From Psychroserpens damuponensis (GTDB lineage Bacteria > Bacteroidota > Bacteroidia > Flavobacteriales > Flavobacteriaceae), in NCBI RefSeq assembly GCF_000826655.1, contig NZ_JXJO01000004.1, forward strand, positions 203,356-267,355: a stretch of DNA of 64,000 nucleotides. The letters are read 5' to 3'. Made by a program: the position numbers and the translations under genes. Shown here piece after piece: positions 52,738 to 61,303 of the stretch. Each line of letters begins with the position of its first letter. Within the stretch, counting starts at the first letter, position 1. A model generated the notes under the pieces. The model made no database searches. It was not told where the DNA came from and saw only the letters and a program-made list of their open reading frames with translations.

Positions 52738-52769
52738 AAAAAACGCATCTCAAACGAGATGCGTTTTTA
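52738..52769 (+). terminator. Terminator of the hydrolase gene
   Basis: Stem AAAAAACGCATCTC / GAGATGCGTTTTTA with loop AAAC. Confidence 0.88.
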
Positions 52770-52962
52770 TTAACTAACCAACCAATGTAAGTATTACTCC
52801 GTTATGCGAGGTAATCACTCCTCTTCTAAGATCATCATAATCACTTACACTATCTATAAAGCAAATGGCGTGCCAAACTCTATTTGGTAGATAAAAATGT
52901 TTGATGTACATTTGATATCAAAATAATATCATATTAAATTATTTATCTAAAACATCAACCTT

Positions 52963-53823
52963 ATGAAAGAAGAAAAAATCATCATCCCAGCAAATGGATA
53001 CTTAATGCTTTTTGTGTTCCTTATTTTATTCTTCGGAAGCATCATAGCCATGATCGCACTAAAAAGTCCGTGGTTTTTACCATCTATTATCATCTCTATT
53101 TTTATAGCACCAGGATTTATAATGGTGCAGCCTAATGGATCTCGCGTATTATTACTTTTTGGAAAGTACATTGGAACTGTCAAAAAAAACGGATTCTATT
53201 GGGTAAACCCATTCTTTACCAAAAAGAAAATATCATTACGCGCTAGAAACTTTGATAGTGAGCGTTTAAAAGTAAATGACAAATTAGGTAACCCTGTAAT
53301 GATAAGTACCATTTTGGTATGGCGTGTTCAAGACACGTATAAAGCAGCTTTTGATGTTGATATTTATGAAAATTTTGTTCGTGTTCAAACTGATGCAGCG
53401 GTTCGTAAATTAGCGAGTATGTATCCTTATGACAATTTTGCAGATGAAGGTGTTGATGAAGATATCACATTAAGATCGAGCGTCAATGAAGTAAGCAATG
53501 CCTTAGAAAAAGAAATTGATGAACGTCTAACTATTGCAGGTATTGAGGTACTAGAAGCAAGAATAGGCTATTTAGCTTATGCCAATGAAATTGCAAATGC
53601 TATGCTAAAACGTCAGCAAGCAACTGCCATTGTAGCGGCAAGACATAAAATCGTAGAAGGTGCAGTAGGAATGGTTGAAATGGCTATTGAGCAATTAGAA
53701 AAAAAGGAAATTATAGAATTAGATGGCGAACGTAAAGCGGCTATGGTAAGTAATTTAATGGTGATACTTTGTGGTGACAAAGATGCATCTCCAGTGCTTA
53801 ACACAGGAACTCTTAATCATTAA
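52963..53823 (+). CDS. SPFH domain (band 7) membrane protein
   Basis: 286 residues. Two membrane segments at about 12-48, then a band-7/SPFH domain: VQPNGSRVLLLFGKYIGTV, FDSERLKVNDKLGNPVMIS, TLRSSVNEVSNALEKEIDERL and EVLEARIGYLAYANEIANAMLKRQQA. A C-terminal helix follows. SPFH proteins assemble into membrane rings and organise membrane regions. It heads a three-gene group with a DUF1648 and an RHH gene, one base apart. Confidence 0.87.
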   Translation: MKEEKIIIPANGYLMLFVFLILFFGSIIAMIALKSPWFLPSIIISIFIAPGFIMVQPNGSRVLLLFGKYIGTVKKNGFYWVNPFFTKKKISLRARNFDSERLKVNDKLGNPVMISTILVWRVQDTYKAAFDVDIYENFVRVQTDAAVRKLASMYPYDNFADEGVDEDITLRSSVNEVSNALEKEIDERLTIAGIEVLEARIGYLAYANEIANAMLKRQQATAIVAARHKIVEGAVGMVEMAIEQLEKKEIIELDGERKAAMVSNLMVILCGDKDASPVLNTGTLNH

Positions 53824-53824
53824 A

Positions 53825-54331
53825 ATGAACACCAATAGACCAAGAATTAAAGTACCTACAGAACCATTAGATGTGGTTGTTGATTTAATTTCTGTTACTA
53901 TTTATATAGTATTAATTGTATATACTGCAATTAATTATGGTGAATTATCAAACATTATCCCAATACATTTTAATGCTGCTGGTGAAGCAGATGGGTTTGG
54001 TGATAAAACATATGTATGGCTTTTACCAGCAATAGGAATTGTTACCTTTATACTGTTGTTTGTATTGAATAAATTTCCGCATATTCATAATTATATGGTT
54101 AACATCACTGAGGATAATGCGCTAAAAAACTATCGTTTTAGTACAAGGATTGTTCGTTTCACCAATGTATTTGTCGCCATTTTATTTGCGTTCATTCAAT
54201 ACACGATGGTTGAACAAGGTAAAGGTAATGATGTAGGATTTGGCTCCTGGTTTACCTACTCTATAATTGGTGTTAGTTTAATTTTACCACTATTTATTTT
54301 AATCTATCAGCAAAAAATAAATAACAAATGA
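53825..54331 (+). CDS. DUF1648 family membrane protein
   Basis: 168 residues from ATG 53825; an earlier in-frame ATG at 53771 falls within the SPFH gene and is not preferred. The IPIHFNAAGEADGFGDK motif with four membrane segments is the DUF1648 (SdpI-like) signature. Such proteins resemble the immunity part of the Bacillus SdpI. Here it lies one base after the SPFH gene. Confidence 0.82.
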   Translation: MNTNRPRIKVPTEPLDVVVDLISVTIYIVLIVYTAINYGELSNIIPIHFNAAGEADGFGDKTYVWLLPAIGIVTFILLFVLNKFPHIHNYMVNITEDNALKNYRFSTRIVRFTNVFVAILFAFIQYTMVEQGKGNDVGFGSWFTYSIIGVSLILPLFILIYQQKINNK

Positions 54332-54343
54332 TAATATTACAAC

Positions 54344-54532
54344 ATGGCTAAGAAAAAAGCATTCGCATTACGTATCAATGAAGATATGATTAAAGCAATT
54401 GAGAAGTGGGCTTCTGACGAGTTTAGAAGTACCAACGGACAAATTGAATGGATGCTTATGCAATATCTTAAAGAACAAAATAGAATGCCAAAACCAAAAA
54501 AAACAAATGATAACAATAAAAGCGATTCTTAG
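54344..54532 (+). CDS. Arc-like ribbon-helix-helix protein
   Basis: 62 residues: MAKKKAFALRINEDMIKAIEKWASDEFRSTNGQIEWML shows the RHH beta strand and two helices of the Arc/MetJ type. A charged tail (PKPKKTNDNNK) follows. It is probably a small DNA-binding protein, perhaps controlling its own operon. Its stop codon lies within the loop of the terminator hairpin. Confidence 0.8.
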   Translation: MAKKKAFALRINEDMIKAIEKWASDEFRSTNGQIEWMLMQYLKEQNRMPKPKKTNDNNKSDS

Positions 54533-54548
54533 TAGAGTCGCTTTTTTT
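54518..54548 (+). terminator. Terminator of the SPFH-DUF1648-RHH operon
   Basis: Stem AAAAGCGATTC / GAGTCGCTTTT (one G-U pair), 6-base loop holding the RHH stop codon, then T tail. Confidence 0.8.
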
Positions 54549-54593
54549 ATGCAGTTTTATTTTGGTATTTTGCGATACAATTAAAACTACAAC

Positions 54594-55904
54594 ATGGATA
54601 CTACACCTCTATTTACAAATGATACTATTGTTTTTGGTCTTTTAATGATCTCATTGGGTTTTGTATTTTATACAGAATCTATAAAAACAGGATTTTGGCC
54701 AAAATTCTATAAAATTGTACCAGGACTATTCATGGCTTATATGATTCCTGCAATACTTACAACTTCAGGGTTAATATCTCCAGAATGGACAACAGTTTCA
54801 GAAAACGGAGTAGAAACCGAAGGTAGTTCTAGCCTATACTACATAGCAAGTCGCTATTTATTACCAGCTGCTCTAGTATTAATGACTTTGAGTATTGATT
54901 TAAGAGCAGTTTTCAATTTAGGTTGGAAAGCGCTCGTCATGTTCTTTACAGGTACTATTGGTATTGTTATTGGAGGACCAATTGCTATTTTACTAATCGC
55001 AGCCATCTATCCAGATGCCGTTGGAGGTGTTGGTACAGATGCTGTTTGGAGAGGTTTATCAACCTTAGCAGGAAGCTGGATTGGTGGTGGAGCAAACCAA
55101 ACTGCCATGCTAGAAATTTACGAATATAACCAAGCAAAATATGGCGCCATGGTATTTGTTGATATTGTTGTTGCTAACATTTGGATGGCTATTGTTTTAA
55201 TAGGTATTGGTAAACGAGACCGTATTAATAAATGGTTAAAAGCAGATACATCTTCTATTGAAGAACTAAAAGAAAAGGTATCGACGTTTTCAGAAAAAGT
55301 AAAAAGAAATCCATCACTAACAGATATTATGATCATTGGAGCTATTGCTTTTGGAGCCGTAGGTATGGCACATTTATGCTCTGGTTTCTTAGCGCCTTAT
55401 TTTGATGGCATAGTAGCCAACATAGAAAATTTAACGGTTAGAAACATTTTCACCTTTTTAGGGTCTTCATTTTTCTGGATGATTAGTATCGCAACCCTTA
55501 TTGCCGTTTTACTATCCTACACCAAAGCAAAAAATTACGAAGGCGCTGGAGCCAGTAAATTTGGTAGTGTATTTATTTACATTCTAGTTGCAACTATAGG
55601 TATGAAAATGGATTTAACACTCATTTTTGATAATATGTGGCTCATTGCTATTGGTCTTGTTTGGATGACAATTCATGCATTACTCTTAATTGGAGTTGCA
55701 AAATTGATAAAAGCACCTTATTTCTTCTTGGCAGTAGGTAGTCAGGCCAATGTTGGTGGTGCAGCCTCTGCTCCTATTGTAGCTTCAGCATTTCACCCAT
55801 CATTAGCAACGGTTGGTGTGCTGCTTGCCGTTTTTGGTTATGCCATTGGCACCATTGCTGCTATTGGATGTACAATTTTAATGGAATTGGCAGCCATGGG
55901 TTAG
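54594..55904 (+). CDS. DUF819 family integral membrane protein
   Basis: 436 residues with ten or more membrane segments. LSTLAGSWIGGGANQTAMLEIY and VGSQANVGGAASAPIVASAFHPSLATVGVLLAVFGYAIG are characteristic glycine-rich DUF819 (YjcL) blocks. The family looks like a secondary transporter with repeated halves, but no substrate is known. It is monocistronic, or loosely coupled with the lipoprotein gene 48 bp downstream. Confidence 0.86.
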   Translation: MDTTPLFTNDTIVFGLLMISLGFVFYTESIKTGFWPKFYKIVPGLFMAYMIPAILTTSGLISPEWTTVSENGVETEGSSSLYYIASRYLLPAALVLMTLSIDLRAVFNLGWKALVMFFTGTIGIVIGGPIAILLIAAIYPDAVGGVGTDAVWRGLSTLAGSWIGGGANQTAMLEIYEYNQAKYGAMVFVDIVVANIWMAIVLIGIGKRDRINKWLKADTSSIEELKEKVSTFSEKVKRNPSLTDIMIIGAIAFGAVGMAHLCSGFLAPYFDGIVANIENLTVRNIFTFLGSSFFWMISIATLIAVLLSYTKAKNYEGAGASKFGSVFIYILVATIGMKMDLTLIFDNMWLIAIGLVWMTIHALLLIGVAKLIKAPYFFLAVGSQANVGGAASAPIVASAFHPSLATVGVLLAVFGYAIGTIAAIGCTILMELAAMG

Positions 55905-55952
55905 TATTTCTATAAATTTTATAAGATATTTGCGCACCTTAAAACAGATAAG

Positions 55953-56642
55953 ATGAAGCCAATTATTGTTGTATGTATAGCCCTTTTATTTTTTTCCTGC
56001 GGAAATGAGCCAACTCACGATTTTACGCTTAAAGGACATGTAAAAGGCTTAAAAAAAGGAACCGTTTATCTGCAACGTCAGAATGATTCTCTCATGGAAA
56101 CCATTGATTCACTAGCAATTAATGGAGCTCCAAACTTTGAATTACATGCTGGACTCTCAGAACCAGAAATACTTTTCTTAATTCTTGATAAAAATGATAC
56201 AGATGCAGGAACTGTTGTGTTCTTTGCCGACAAAGGCATTACTGAAATTAATTCTACTTTAAAAAACTTTAATTACGACGCCAAAATAAAAGGATCAAAA
56301 CAACAAGAAACTTTAGAGGAGTACTTATTAATGATGTCAAAGTTTAGCGACAAGAATTTAGATCTTATTCAAGAAAGCTTAGAAGCTAGTAAAGCCAATG
56401 ATACGACAGTGTCATTTGAAGACAATTATAATAAACTCATTAAACGAAAATATTTATACACAATTAACTTTGCTGTAAATCATCCAGATAGTGAAGTATC
56501 ACCATATTTAGCAATAAGTGAAATACCAAACACTAGTGTTAAGTTTTTAGAAGAAATATACAATGCTTTATCAGATAAAATAAAAGCTTCTAAATACGGC
56601 ATTATGCTAAAAGAAATGATTGACTTACGCAAAGCGGAATAG
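55953..56642 (+). CDS. DUF4369 lipoprotein
   Basis: 229 residues. Lipoprotein signal IALLFFSCGNEPTHD with Cys16, then a DUF4369 domain: FTLKGHVKGLKKGTVYLQRQND, a common N-terminal domain of TlpA-like thioredoxins in Bacteroidota. The usual thioredoxin domain is missing; after the DUF4369 part come only about 100 helical residues. Perhaps a truncated relative. The stop codon overlaps the first unit of a heptamer repeat. Confidence 0.78.
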   Translation: MKPIIVVCIALLFFSCGNEPTHDFTLKGHVKGLKKGTVYLQRQNDSLMETIDSLAINGAPNFELHAGLSEPEILFLILDKNDTDAGTVVFFADKGITEINSTLKNFNYDAKIKGSKQQETLEEYLLMMSKFSDKNLDLIQESLEASKANDTTVSFEDNYNKLIKRKYLYTINFAVNHPDSEVSPYLAISEIPNTSVKFLEEIYNALSDKIKASKYGIMLKEMIDLRKAE

Positions 56643-56700
56643 CCTTTAGCCTTTAGCCTTTAGCCTTTAGCCTTTAGCCTTTAGCCTTTAGCCTTTAGCA
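56641..56700. repeat. Heptanucleotide tandem repeat, eight units of AGCCTTT
   Basis: Sixty bases of perfect AGCCTTT repeats (8 units plus AGCA), starting on the last two bases of the DUF4369 stop codon. Because the unit is 7 bp and contains TAG at the junction, every frame is closed. Length change by slippage is likely. Confidence 0.95.
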
Positions 56701-56707
56701 ACAAATA

Positions 56708-56743
56708 AAAAAACTCCTAAATTTAATATTTGGGAGTTTTTTT
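56708..56743 (+). terminator. Terminator of the DUF4369 gene
   Basis: Stem AAACTCCTAAA / TTTGGGAGTTT (one T-G pair), T-rich tail, just after the microsatellite. Confidence 0.75.
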
Positions 56744-56833
56744 ATTGCAATAGTTAGAGGGACAATCGTAGACTTACTGCGGCTGAGCTCTGCACAATCT
56801 TCTCGCCCTTAACCCTTAGTATATTAAACGAAA

Positions 56834-56862
56834 AAAGTCTCAACCATAAGGGTTGAGACTTT
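56834..56862 (-). terminator. Terminator of tRNA-Thr
   Basis: Perfect 12-bp stem AAAGTCTCAACC / GGTTGAGACTTT with 5-base loop; on the minus strand followed by a T run, 14 bp past the tRNA 3' end. Confidence 0.85.
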
Positions 56863-56875
56863 AAATAAAACTTAG

Positions 56876-56949
56876 AGCCGATGGAGGGACTCGAACCCAC
56901 GACCTGCTGATTACAAATCAGCTGCTCTAGCCAGCTGAGCTACATCGGC
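56876..56949 (-). tRNA. tRNA-Thr (anticodon UGU)
   Basis: Minus-strand cloverleaf of 74 nt without encoded CCA. Acceptor stem GCCGATG / CATCGGC, D arm with AGCTCAGCTGGCTAGAGC, anticodon arm GCTGA-TTTGTAA-TCAGC (anticodon TGT), T arm GTGGGTTCGAGTCC. Followed by a strong terminator. Confidence 0.95.
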
Positions 56950-57008
56950 TTTTAAGCGATGGCAAATATAATATTGCTATTTTAATTTGCAAGCACTTAT
57001 TGAAAAAA

Positions 57009-57278
57009 TTAATTTAATTTATTCAATTTTTCGATTAACGCTAAACCTTTTGATTCAAGATCATTGTTTATAGCCTTGAAATGCGCTTTTTTATTTTCTA
57101 CACTTCTATCGTTTACTCTTGCAATTAAACCATCAAAAGTTTCAATTGCTTCGTCAATAATAGCTTCACTTTTTTTTGTGTCTTTGTCTGTGTTTGCATA
57201 TTCCCATACATACACTGCTTCAATAATATCACCTAAAACAAAATTGATGTCTTTTTTAAGGTTTCTAATATTTGCCAT
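57009..57278 (-). CDS. Small helical conserved protein, unknown
   Basis: 89 residues, helical throughout: NIRNLKKDINFVLGDIIEAVYVWEY, SEAIIDEAIETFDGLIARVN and LESKGLALIEKLNKLN. It has no signal or membrane segment. I recognise the pattern as a small cytoplasmic protein of flavobacteria, without known function. It lies 34 bp from the start of manA on the same strand in the downstream direction. Confidence 0.65.
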   Translation of the reverse strand: MANIRNLKKDINFVLGDIIEAVYVWEYANTDKDTKKSEAIIDEAIETFDGLIARVNDRSVENKKAHFKAINNDLESKGLALIEKLNKLN

Positions 57279-57311
57279 AATGTTATTCTTATTTATTAAT
57301 TCGCAGCAAAA

Positions 57312-58283
57312 TTAAACATAAACTTCTAATAGTGTAGCATTAGTAGCGGTTATTTTATAGCTTTCTATTGCTGCAGGAAGTAAAACTGTTTCTCCTTGTT
57401 TAATAAACACTGAAGCTATTTCAGTTTCAATGCATGCTTCACCCTCAACACATATATAAATAAAGAAAGAATCTTTTGTATTAAGCTTTAAAATAGGCTC
57501 AGTAACCTGTAAATAATTTGTCGTGAAGTAAGGACAACTCACCATTTCATTTGCTTTATTTTCATCTTTTTGATAAGCAACTCTAAAATTATCAGGCATA
57601 TCAAAATCAAAGGCATCAATGGCTAAATCATTGTGTAATTCCCTTTCGTTACCTTGATCATCTACACGGTCCCAATCATACACTCTGTAAGTAATATCAC
57701 TGGTTTGTTGTATTTCGGCAAGCATGACTCCAGCTCCTATGGCGTGAACACGACCAACTTCAATAAAATAAGTATCTCCCGTTTTAACTTTATCAAAATT
57801 TAAAATTTCGGTTAACGTTTTATTCTCAAGATGTTTTAAATAGGTTTCGGCTGTCATTTTTTGATTGAAACCTACAATCAAATTGGCATCATCATCGGCT
57901 TGCATAACGTACCACATTTCTGTTTTTCCGAAGGAATTATGACGTTTTGCCGCTAACTCATCATTAGGATGTAATTGTATGGATAAATCTTGCTTAGCAT
58001 CTATGAATTTAATAAGTAACGGAAATTTATTTCCGAAGACATTATAATTCTTCTCACCTATTAAATCTGCCTGATAGGTTTCTAACAGTTGTTTTAAAGT
58101 TTGACCTATTAGCGCTCCATTCGCAACTATTGATGTATCACCTTCAACATCACTTAATTCCCAACTTTCACCAATATTTGGCGAACTTGATTCTTTATTG
58201 AGTAATGATTTCAATTTTTGTCCTCCCCAAATTTTATCTTTTAAAATGGGCTCAAATTTTAATGGATAGCTAATATTTTTCAT
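57312..58283 (-). CDS. manA: Mannose-6-phosphate isomerase (class I)
   Basis: 323 residues. PLKFEPILKDKIWGGQKLKSLL at the start, GESWELSDVEGD, QLHPNDELAAKRH (zinc His region), GKTEMWYVMQADDDANLIVGF and VGRVHAIGAGVMLAEIQQTSDITYRVYDWDR are the standard cupin elements. It interconverts mannose 6-phosphate and fructose 6-phosphate. It overlaps the queD stop by four bases; manA, queD and idi form a compact minus-strand operon. Confidence 0.93.
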   Translation of the reverse strand: MKNISYPLKFEPILKDKIWGGQKLKSLLNKESSSPNIGESWELSDVEGDTSIVANGALIGQTLKQLLETYQADLIGEKNYNVFGNKFPLLIKFIDAKQDLSIQLHPNDELAAKRHNSFGKTEMWYVMQADDDANLIVGFNQKMTAETYLKHLENKTLTEILNFDKVKTGDTYFIEVGRVHAIGAGVMLAEIQQTSDITYRVYDWDRVDDQGNERELHNDLAIDAFDFDMPDNFRVAYQKDENKANEMVSCPYFTTNYLQVTEPILKLNTKDSFFIYICVEGEACIETEIASVFIKQGETVLLPAAIESYKITATNATLLEVYV

Positions 58284-58690
58284 TGTCCGGAATAACTTAC
58301 AAAGTTTCTAGGTGTTTCATATAATGTTACTTCAACATCTAAATTAGCATCTAATTTAGGTTTGATTTTGTTATATATGACAACCACGATATTTTCGGCA
58401 GTAGGATTTAAGGTTTTAAATTCTGGAACATCGACATTAAGATTTTTATGATCAAAGGCATCTTCTACTTCAGATTTGATAATGTCTTTTAGCACTTTCA
58501 TATCAATAACATAGCCAGTTTCTTGATCTATTTCCCCTGTGACACTTACAATTAAATCATAATTATGGCCATGATAGTTTGGATTGTTACATTTTCCGAA
58601 GATCTCATCATTTTTATCAAAGCTCCAGTCTTTGCGATATAGGCGATGTGCTGCATTAAAATGTGCTTTTCTACTGACTGTAACTCTCAT
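58280..58690 (-). CDS. queD: 6-pyruvoyl tetrahydropterin/6-carboxytetrahydropterin synthase
   Basis: 136 residues. Zinc ligands in KAHFNAAHRL and NYHGHNYDL, the Asp-His region EDAFDHKNLNVDVPEF, and PTAENIVVVIYN with VTLYETPRNFVSY. This is the QueD fold. In most bacteria it makes 6-carboxytetrahydropterin for queuosine; QueE/QueC are not in the window. Overlaps manA by four bases and idi by one base. Confidence 0.92.
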   Translation of the reverse strand: MRVTVSRKAHFNAAHRLYRKDWSFDKNDEIFGKCNNPNYHGHNYDLIVSVTGEIDQETGYVIDMKVLKDIIKSEVEDAFDHKNLNVDVPEFKTLNPTAENIVVVIYNKIKPKLDANLDVEVTLYETPRNFVSYSGQ

Positions 58691-59214
58691 TATTTCGTGA
58701 TGTTTATATGTTTGTAAAACTTATCAAAAATAATTTTAAACCATGCGGTATAGCGTTCTGGATGCTCATGAATATCTAGTTTCACTTGTTCTATAGGCAT
58801 CCATTTCCAAGCTTCAACTTCGTCTACATTGATCACTGGCTCGTCATTAAAATGACCAATCATGACATGGTCAAATTCGTGTTCTGTTAGGCCATTTTCA
58901 AAAGGTGCTTTATAAATAAAAGAAATGGTTTCTTCTAGGTCTACCACAAAGCCCATTTCTTCCATTAAACGACGTTTTCCGGCTTCTAAATTGCTTTCGC
59001 CTTCTCTTTGATGGCTACAGCATGTATTGGTCCATAAAAGTGGCGAATGGTATTTGTGCTTAGCGCGTTGCTGCAACATTAATTCATTCTGGTCATTAAA
59101 TACAAATACCGAGAATGCACGATGCAATAGGGCTTTTTCGTGAGCTTCTAACTTAGGCATAGTACCTATTTGCTCATCGTTTTCATTAACAAGAATTACG
59201 TGTTCTTCAATCAT
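58690..59214 (-). CDS. idi: Isopentenyl-diphosphate delta-isomerase (type 1)
   Basis: 174 residues from ATG 59214, the start that matches the family N-terminus (EEHVILVNENDEQIG); a longer frame exists. The catalytic Cys is in NTCCSHQREGE and the Nudix-fold Glu-rich region AGKRRLMEEMGF is present. It interconverts IPP and DMAPP for isoprenoids, including menaquinone side chains. First gene of the idi-queD-manA operon. Confidence 0.93.
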   Translation of the reverse strand: MIEEHVILVNENDEQIGTMPKLEAHEKALLHRAFSVFVFNDQNELMLQQRAKHKYHSPLLWTNTCCSHQREGESNLEAGKRRLMEEMGFVVDLEETISFIYKAPFENGLTEHEFDHVMIGHFNDEPVINVDEVEAWKWMPIEQVKLDIHEHPERYTAWFKIIFDKFYKHINITK

Positions 59215-59260
59215 ATCAAACAAAAATAACAACTATATTTCATAAAACCATTACAAATAA

Positions 59261-59288
59261 AAAAGCTGCCTTAAAAAAGACAGCTTTT
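59261..59288 (-). terminator. Terminator of the OmpA-family gene
   Basis: Stem AAAAGCTGCC / GACAGCTTTT with one mismatch and an 8-base loop; on the minus strand T residues follow. Confidence 0.65.
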
Positions 59289-59319
59289 AACTTTAATTTA
59301 ATAGGGTTTATAGGTCGTA

Positions 59320-61293
59320 TTAGTTTTCAGGACATTTTTCTCCATTGATACCTGTGATAATAAATTCACTACGTCTATTGAGTTGGTGTTCTGCCTCACT
59401 ACAATTAGAATCATTTGTAGGTTCACATCCACAATCATTTACTAAACGAGACTCTCCATATCCTTTTGCTGTTAAACGATTTGCAGCAATACCGTTATTA
59501 ATTAAATATTTACGTGTAGACTGCGCTCTGTTTTCAGATAAGCGTTCGTTATAAGATGCTGGTCCTCTACAATCTGTATGACTACGTACATCTATGGTCA
59601 TGGTAGGATATTTATTTAAAACTGCTAAGACTTTTTGAAGCTCAACTTCGGCATCTCTTCTAATGTTGAATTTATCAAAATCAAAGTATATAATTGGTAT
59701 ATCTAAGATTTTGGCTAAATCTGTACATGGTTCTAGTGCTACCTCGTCTTTTTCTAACAACGTTTGTATTTCTAACTTTTGTTGTTTCTTAGGGGTTGTA
59801 AAACGTTCTTCTGTTGTTGCATAGGTATCGGCTTCAATTCTAATCAAGTATTCTTTTTCACATTCTAAAAGCTCGAATTTATAAGCACCATCTGCACCAA
59901 CAATTTGTTGATTTACTTGTTCGTTAGTTTCTGCATCTAGTATAGTTACCTTAGCGCCTACAATAGGTTCTTGCGTTTCTTGGTCTTTTACAACACCTTC
60001 AACGGTTTGTTCACAATCAGGAACTATAAAGCTATAAATATCATCATCTCCTTTTCCGCCATCTCTATTAGAGGTGAAGAAACCTTCTTTAGTCCCTAAG
60101 TTTTCATAATATGCAAAATCATCTTTAGGACTATTGATTGGCTTTCCAATATTTTCTAAAGCCATTGGTTGTTTTAATTCTCTTTTATTTTCAAAATCTC
60201 TAATCACAAAAACATCTAAACCACCTAAACCGTTAAAACCATTTGAAGATATATACAAATCACCTTCTGAATTGATAAATGGAAACGTTTCTTGTCCTTC
60301 TGTATTTAAATTTGGCCCTAAGTTTACAGGATCTCCTAATGAGCCATCATCATTGATATCAACTTCAAAAATATCAGACATACCTAAAGTACCTTCCATA
60401 TCTGAAGCAAAATAAAGTTTTGTTCCTTTCACGTTAATTGTTGGATGCGCCACACTATATTGATCGCTATTGAAATGAACCGACTCTATATCATCCCATT
60501 CTCCATCTTCGTTTAATGTTGCTTTAAACAATTTTAATCGATTTGTACCATCTTCACTACTTCTATATTTTTTTTCAAAATAGTTGTTTCTCGTAAAGTA
60601 CATCACCTGATCATCTGGAGTAAAAGCTACAGTAGACTCATGGAATTTTGAATTGATATCACTATCTAATTGCTCTACATTTCCGTAGCTACCATCTTCT
60701 TGTTTATCTGCGGAAAAGAGATCTAAATAAGGTTGTTCGTTCCATTTGTATTTCATTCCATTACCACGAGACGATGCAAAAATTAATTGATCTTGATATT
60801 GAGATGTTCCAAAATCTGAAACTTCAGAATTAATCTCCAAATTTTTCACCACTAGTTCTCTACTAGCTTCATCAATCATAGCTAAATAATCTACGGTTGA
60901 GCTAAATGCACGTCCTCTTAAATCACTGCGATCTGATGCTGCGAATTTCTTCATCCATGTATCAGACTCTTCATATTTCTCAACTGATTTTAATGCTTGA
61001 GCATATCTAAAGTAATATTCTGGGTCTATATTTTCATTCTTAGCCATTAGCTCTCCATACCACTTAGCAGCTTCTTCCATTTGATTGTTGAAATAAAATG
61101 AGTTGGCTAATTTCTGAAGTAAATCTACAGAGGTATATCCTTTTTCAGCAACTTCTAAAAGTATTTCACTAGTTTTCAAATACGCTAAGTTATCATACTC
61201 TTTTGTAGCTTGCCTTATTTTACCTTTCTGGGCAAACCCAGATGAAAAAACTAAACTTAATGCTAGGATAAATATAATTTTATGTGCTTTCAT
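59320..61293 (-). CDS. OmpA-family protein with TPR-like, PD40 and CarboxypepD_reg domains
   Basis: 657 residues with signal peptide (cleavage near GFAQ). About 25-145 are helical TPR-like repeats; 160-420 hold WD40-like/PD40 blades (LIFASSRGNGMKYKW, MYFTRNNYFEKKYR, LYFASDMEGTLGMSDIFEV, YISSNGFNGLGGLDVFV). Then a carboxypeptidase-regulatory-like domain (VEGVVKDQETQEPIVGAKVTI) and a C-terminal OmpA domain (IYFDFDKFNIRRDAEVELQKV, HTDCRGPASYNERLSENRA) that binds peptidoglycan. It is the usual companion of PorP/SprF genes, as in the PorE-type proteins. Confidence 0.9.
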   Translation of the reverse strand: MKAHKIIFILALSLVFSSGFAQKGKIRQATKEYDNLAYLKTSEILLEVAEKGYTSVDLLQKLANSFYFNNQMEEAAKWYGELMAKNENIDPEYYFRYAQALKSVEKYEESDTWMKKFAASDRSDLRGRAFSSTVDYLAMIDEASRELVVKNLEINSEVSDFGTSQYQDQLIFASSRGNGMKYKWNEQPYLDLFSADKQEDGSYGNVEQLDSDINSKFHESTVAFTPDDQVMYFTRNNYFEKKYRSSEDGTNRLKLFKATLNEDGEWDDIESVHFNSDQYSVAHPTINVKGTKLYFASDMEGTLGMSDIFEVDINDDGSLGDPVNLGPNLNTEGQETFPFINSEGDLYISSNGFNGLGGLDVFVIRDFENKRELKQPMALENIGKPINSPKDDFAYYENLGTKEGFFTSNRDGGKGDDDIYSFIVPDCEQTVEGVVKDQETQEPIVGAKVTILDAETNEQVNQQIVGADGAYKFELLECEKEYLIRIEADTYATTEERFTTPKKQQKLEIQTLLEKDEVALEPCTDLAKILDIPIIYFDFDKFNIRRDAEVELQKVLAVLNKYPTMTIDVRSHTDCRGPASYNERLSENRAQSTRKYLINNGIAANRLTAKGYGESRLVNDCGCEPTNDSNCSEAEHQLNRRSEFIITGINGEKCPEN

Positions 61294-61303
61294 AATCTTT
61301 TTT

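Noticed and set aside
56641..56700. Heptamer array as a CRISPR or regulatory repeat array
   Set aside because: No spacers; it is a plain head-to-tail microsatellite.
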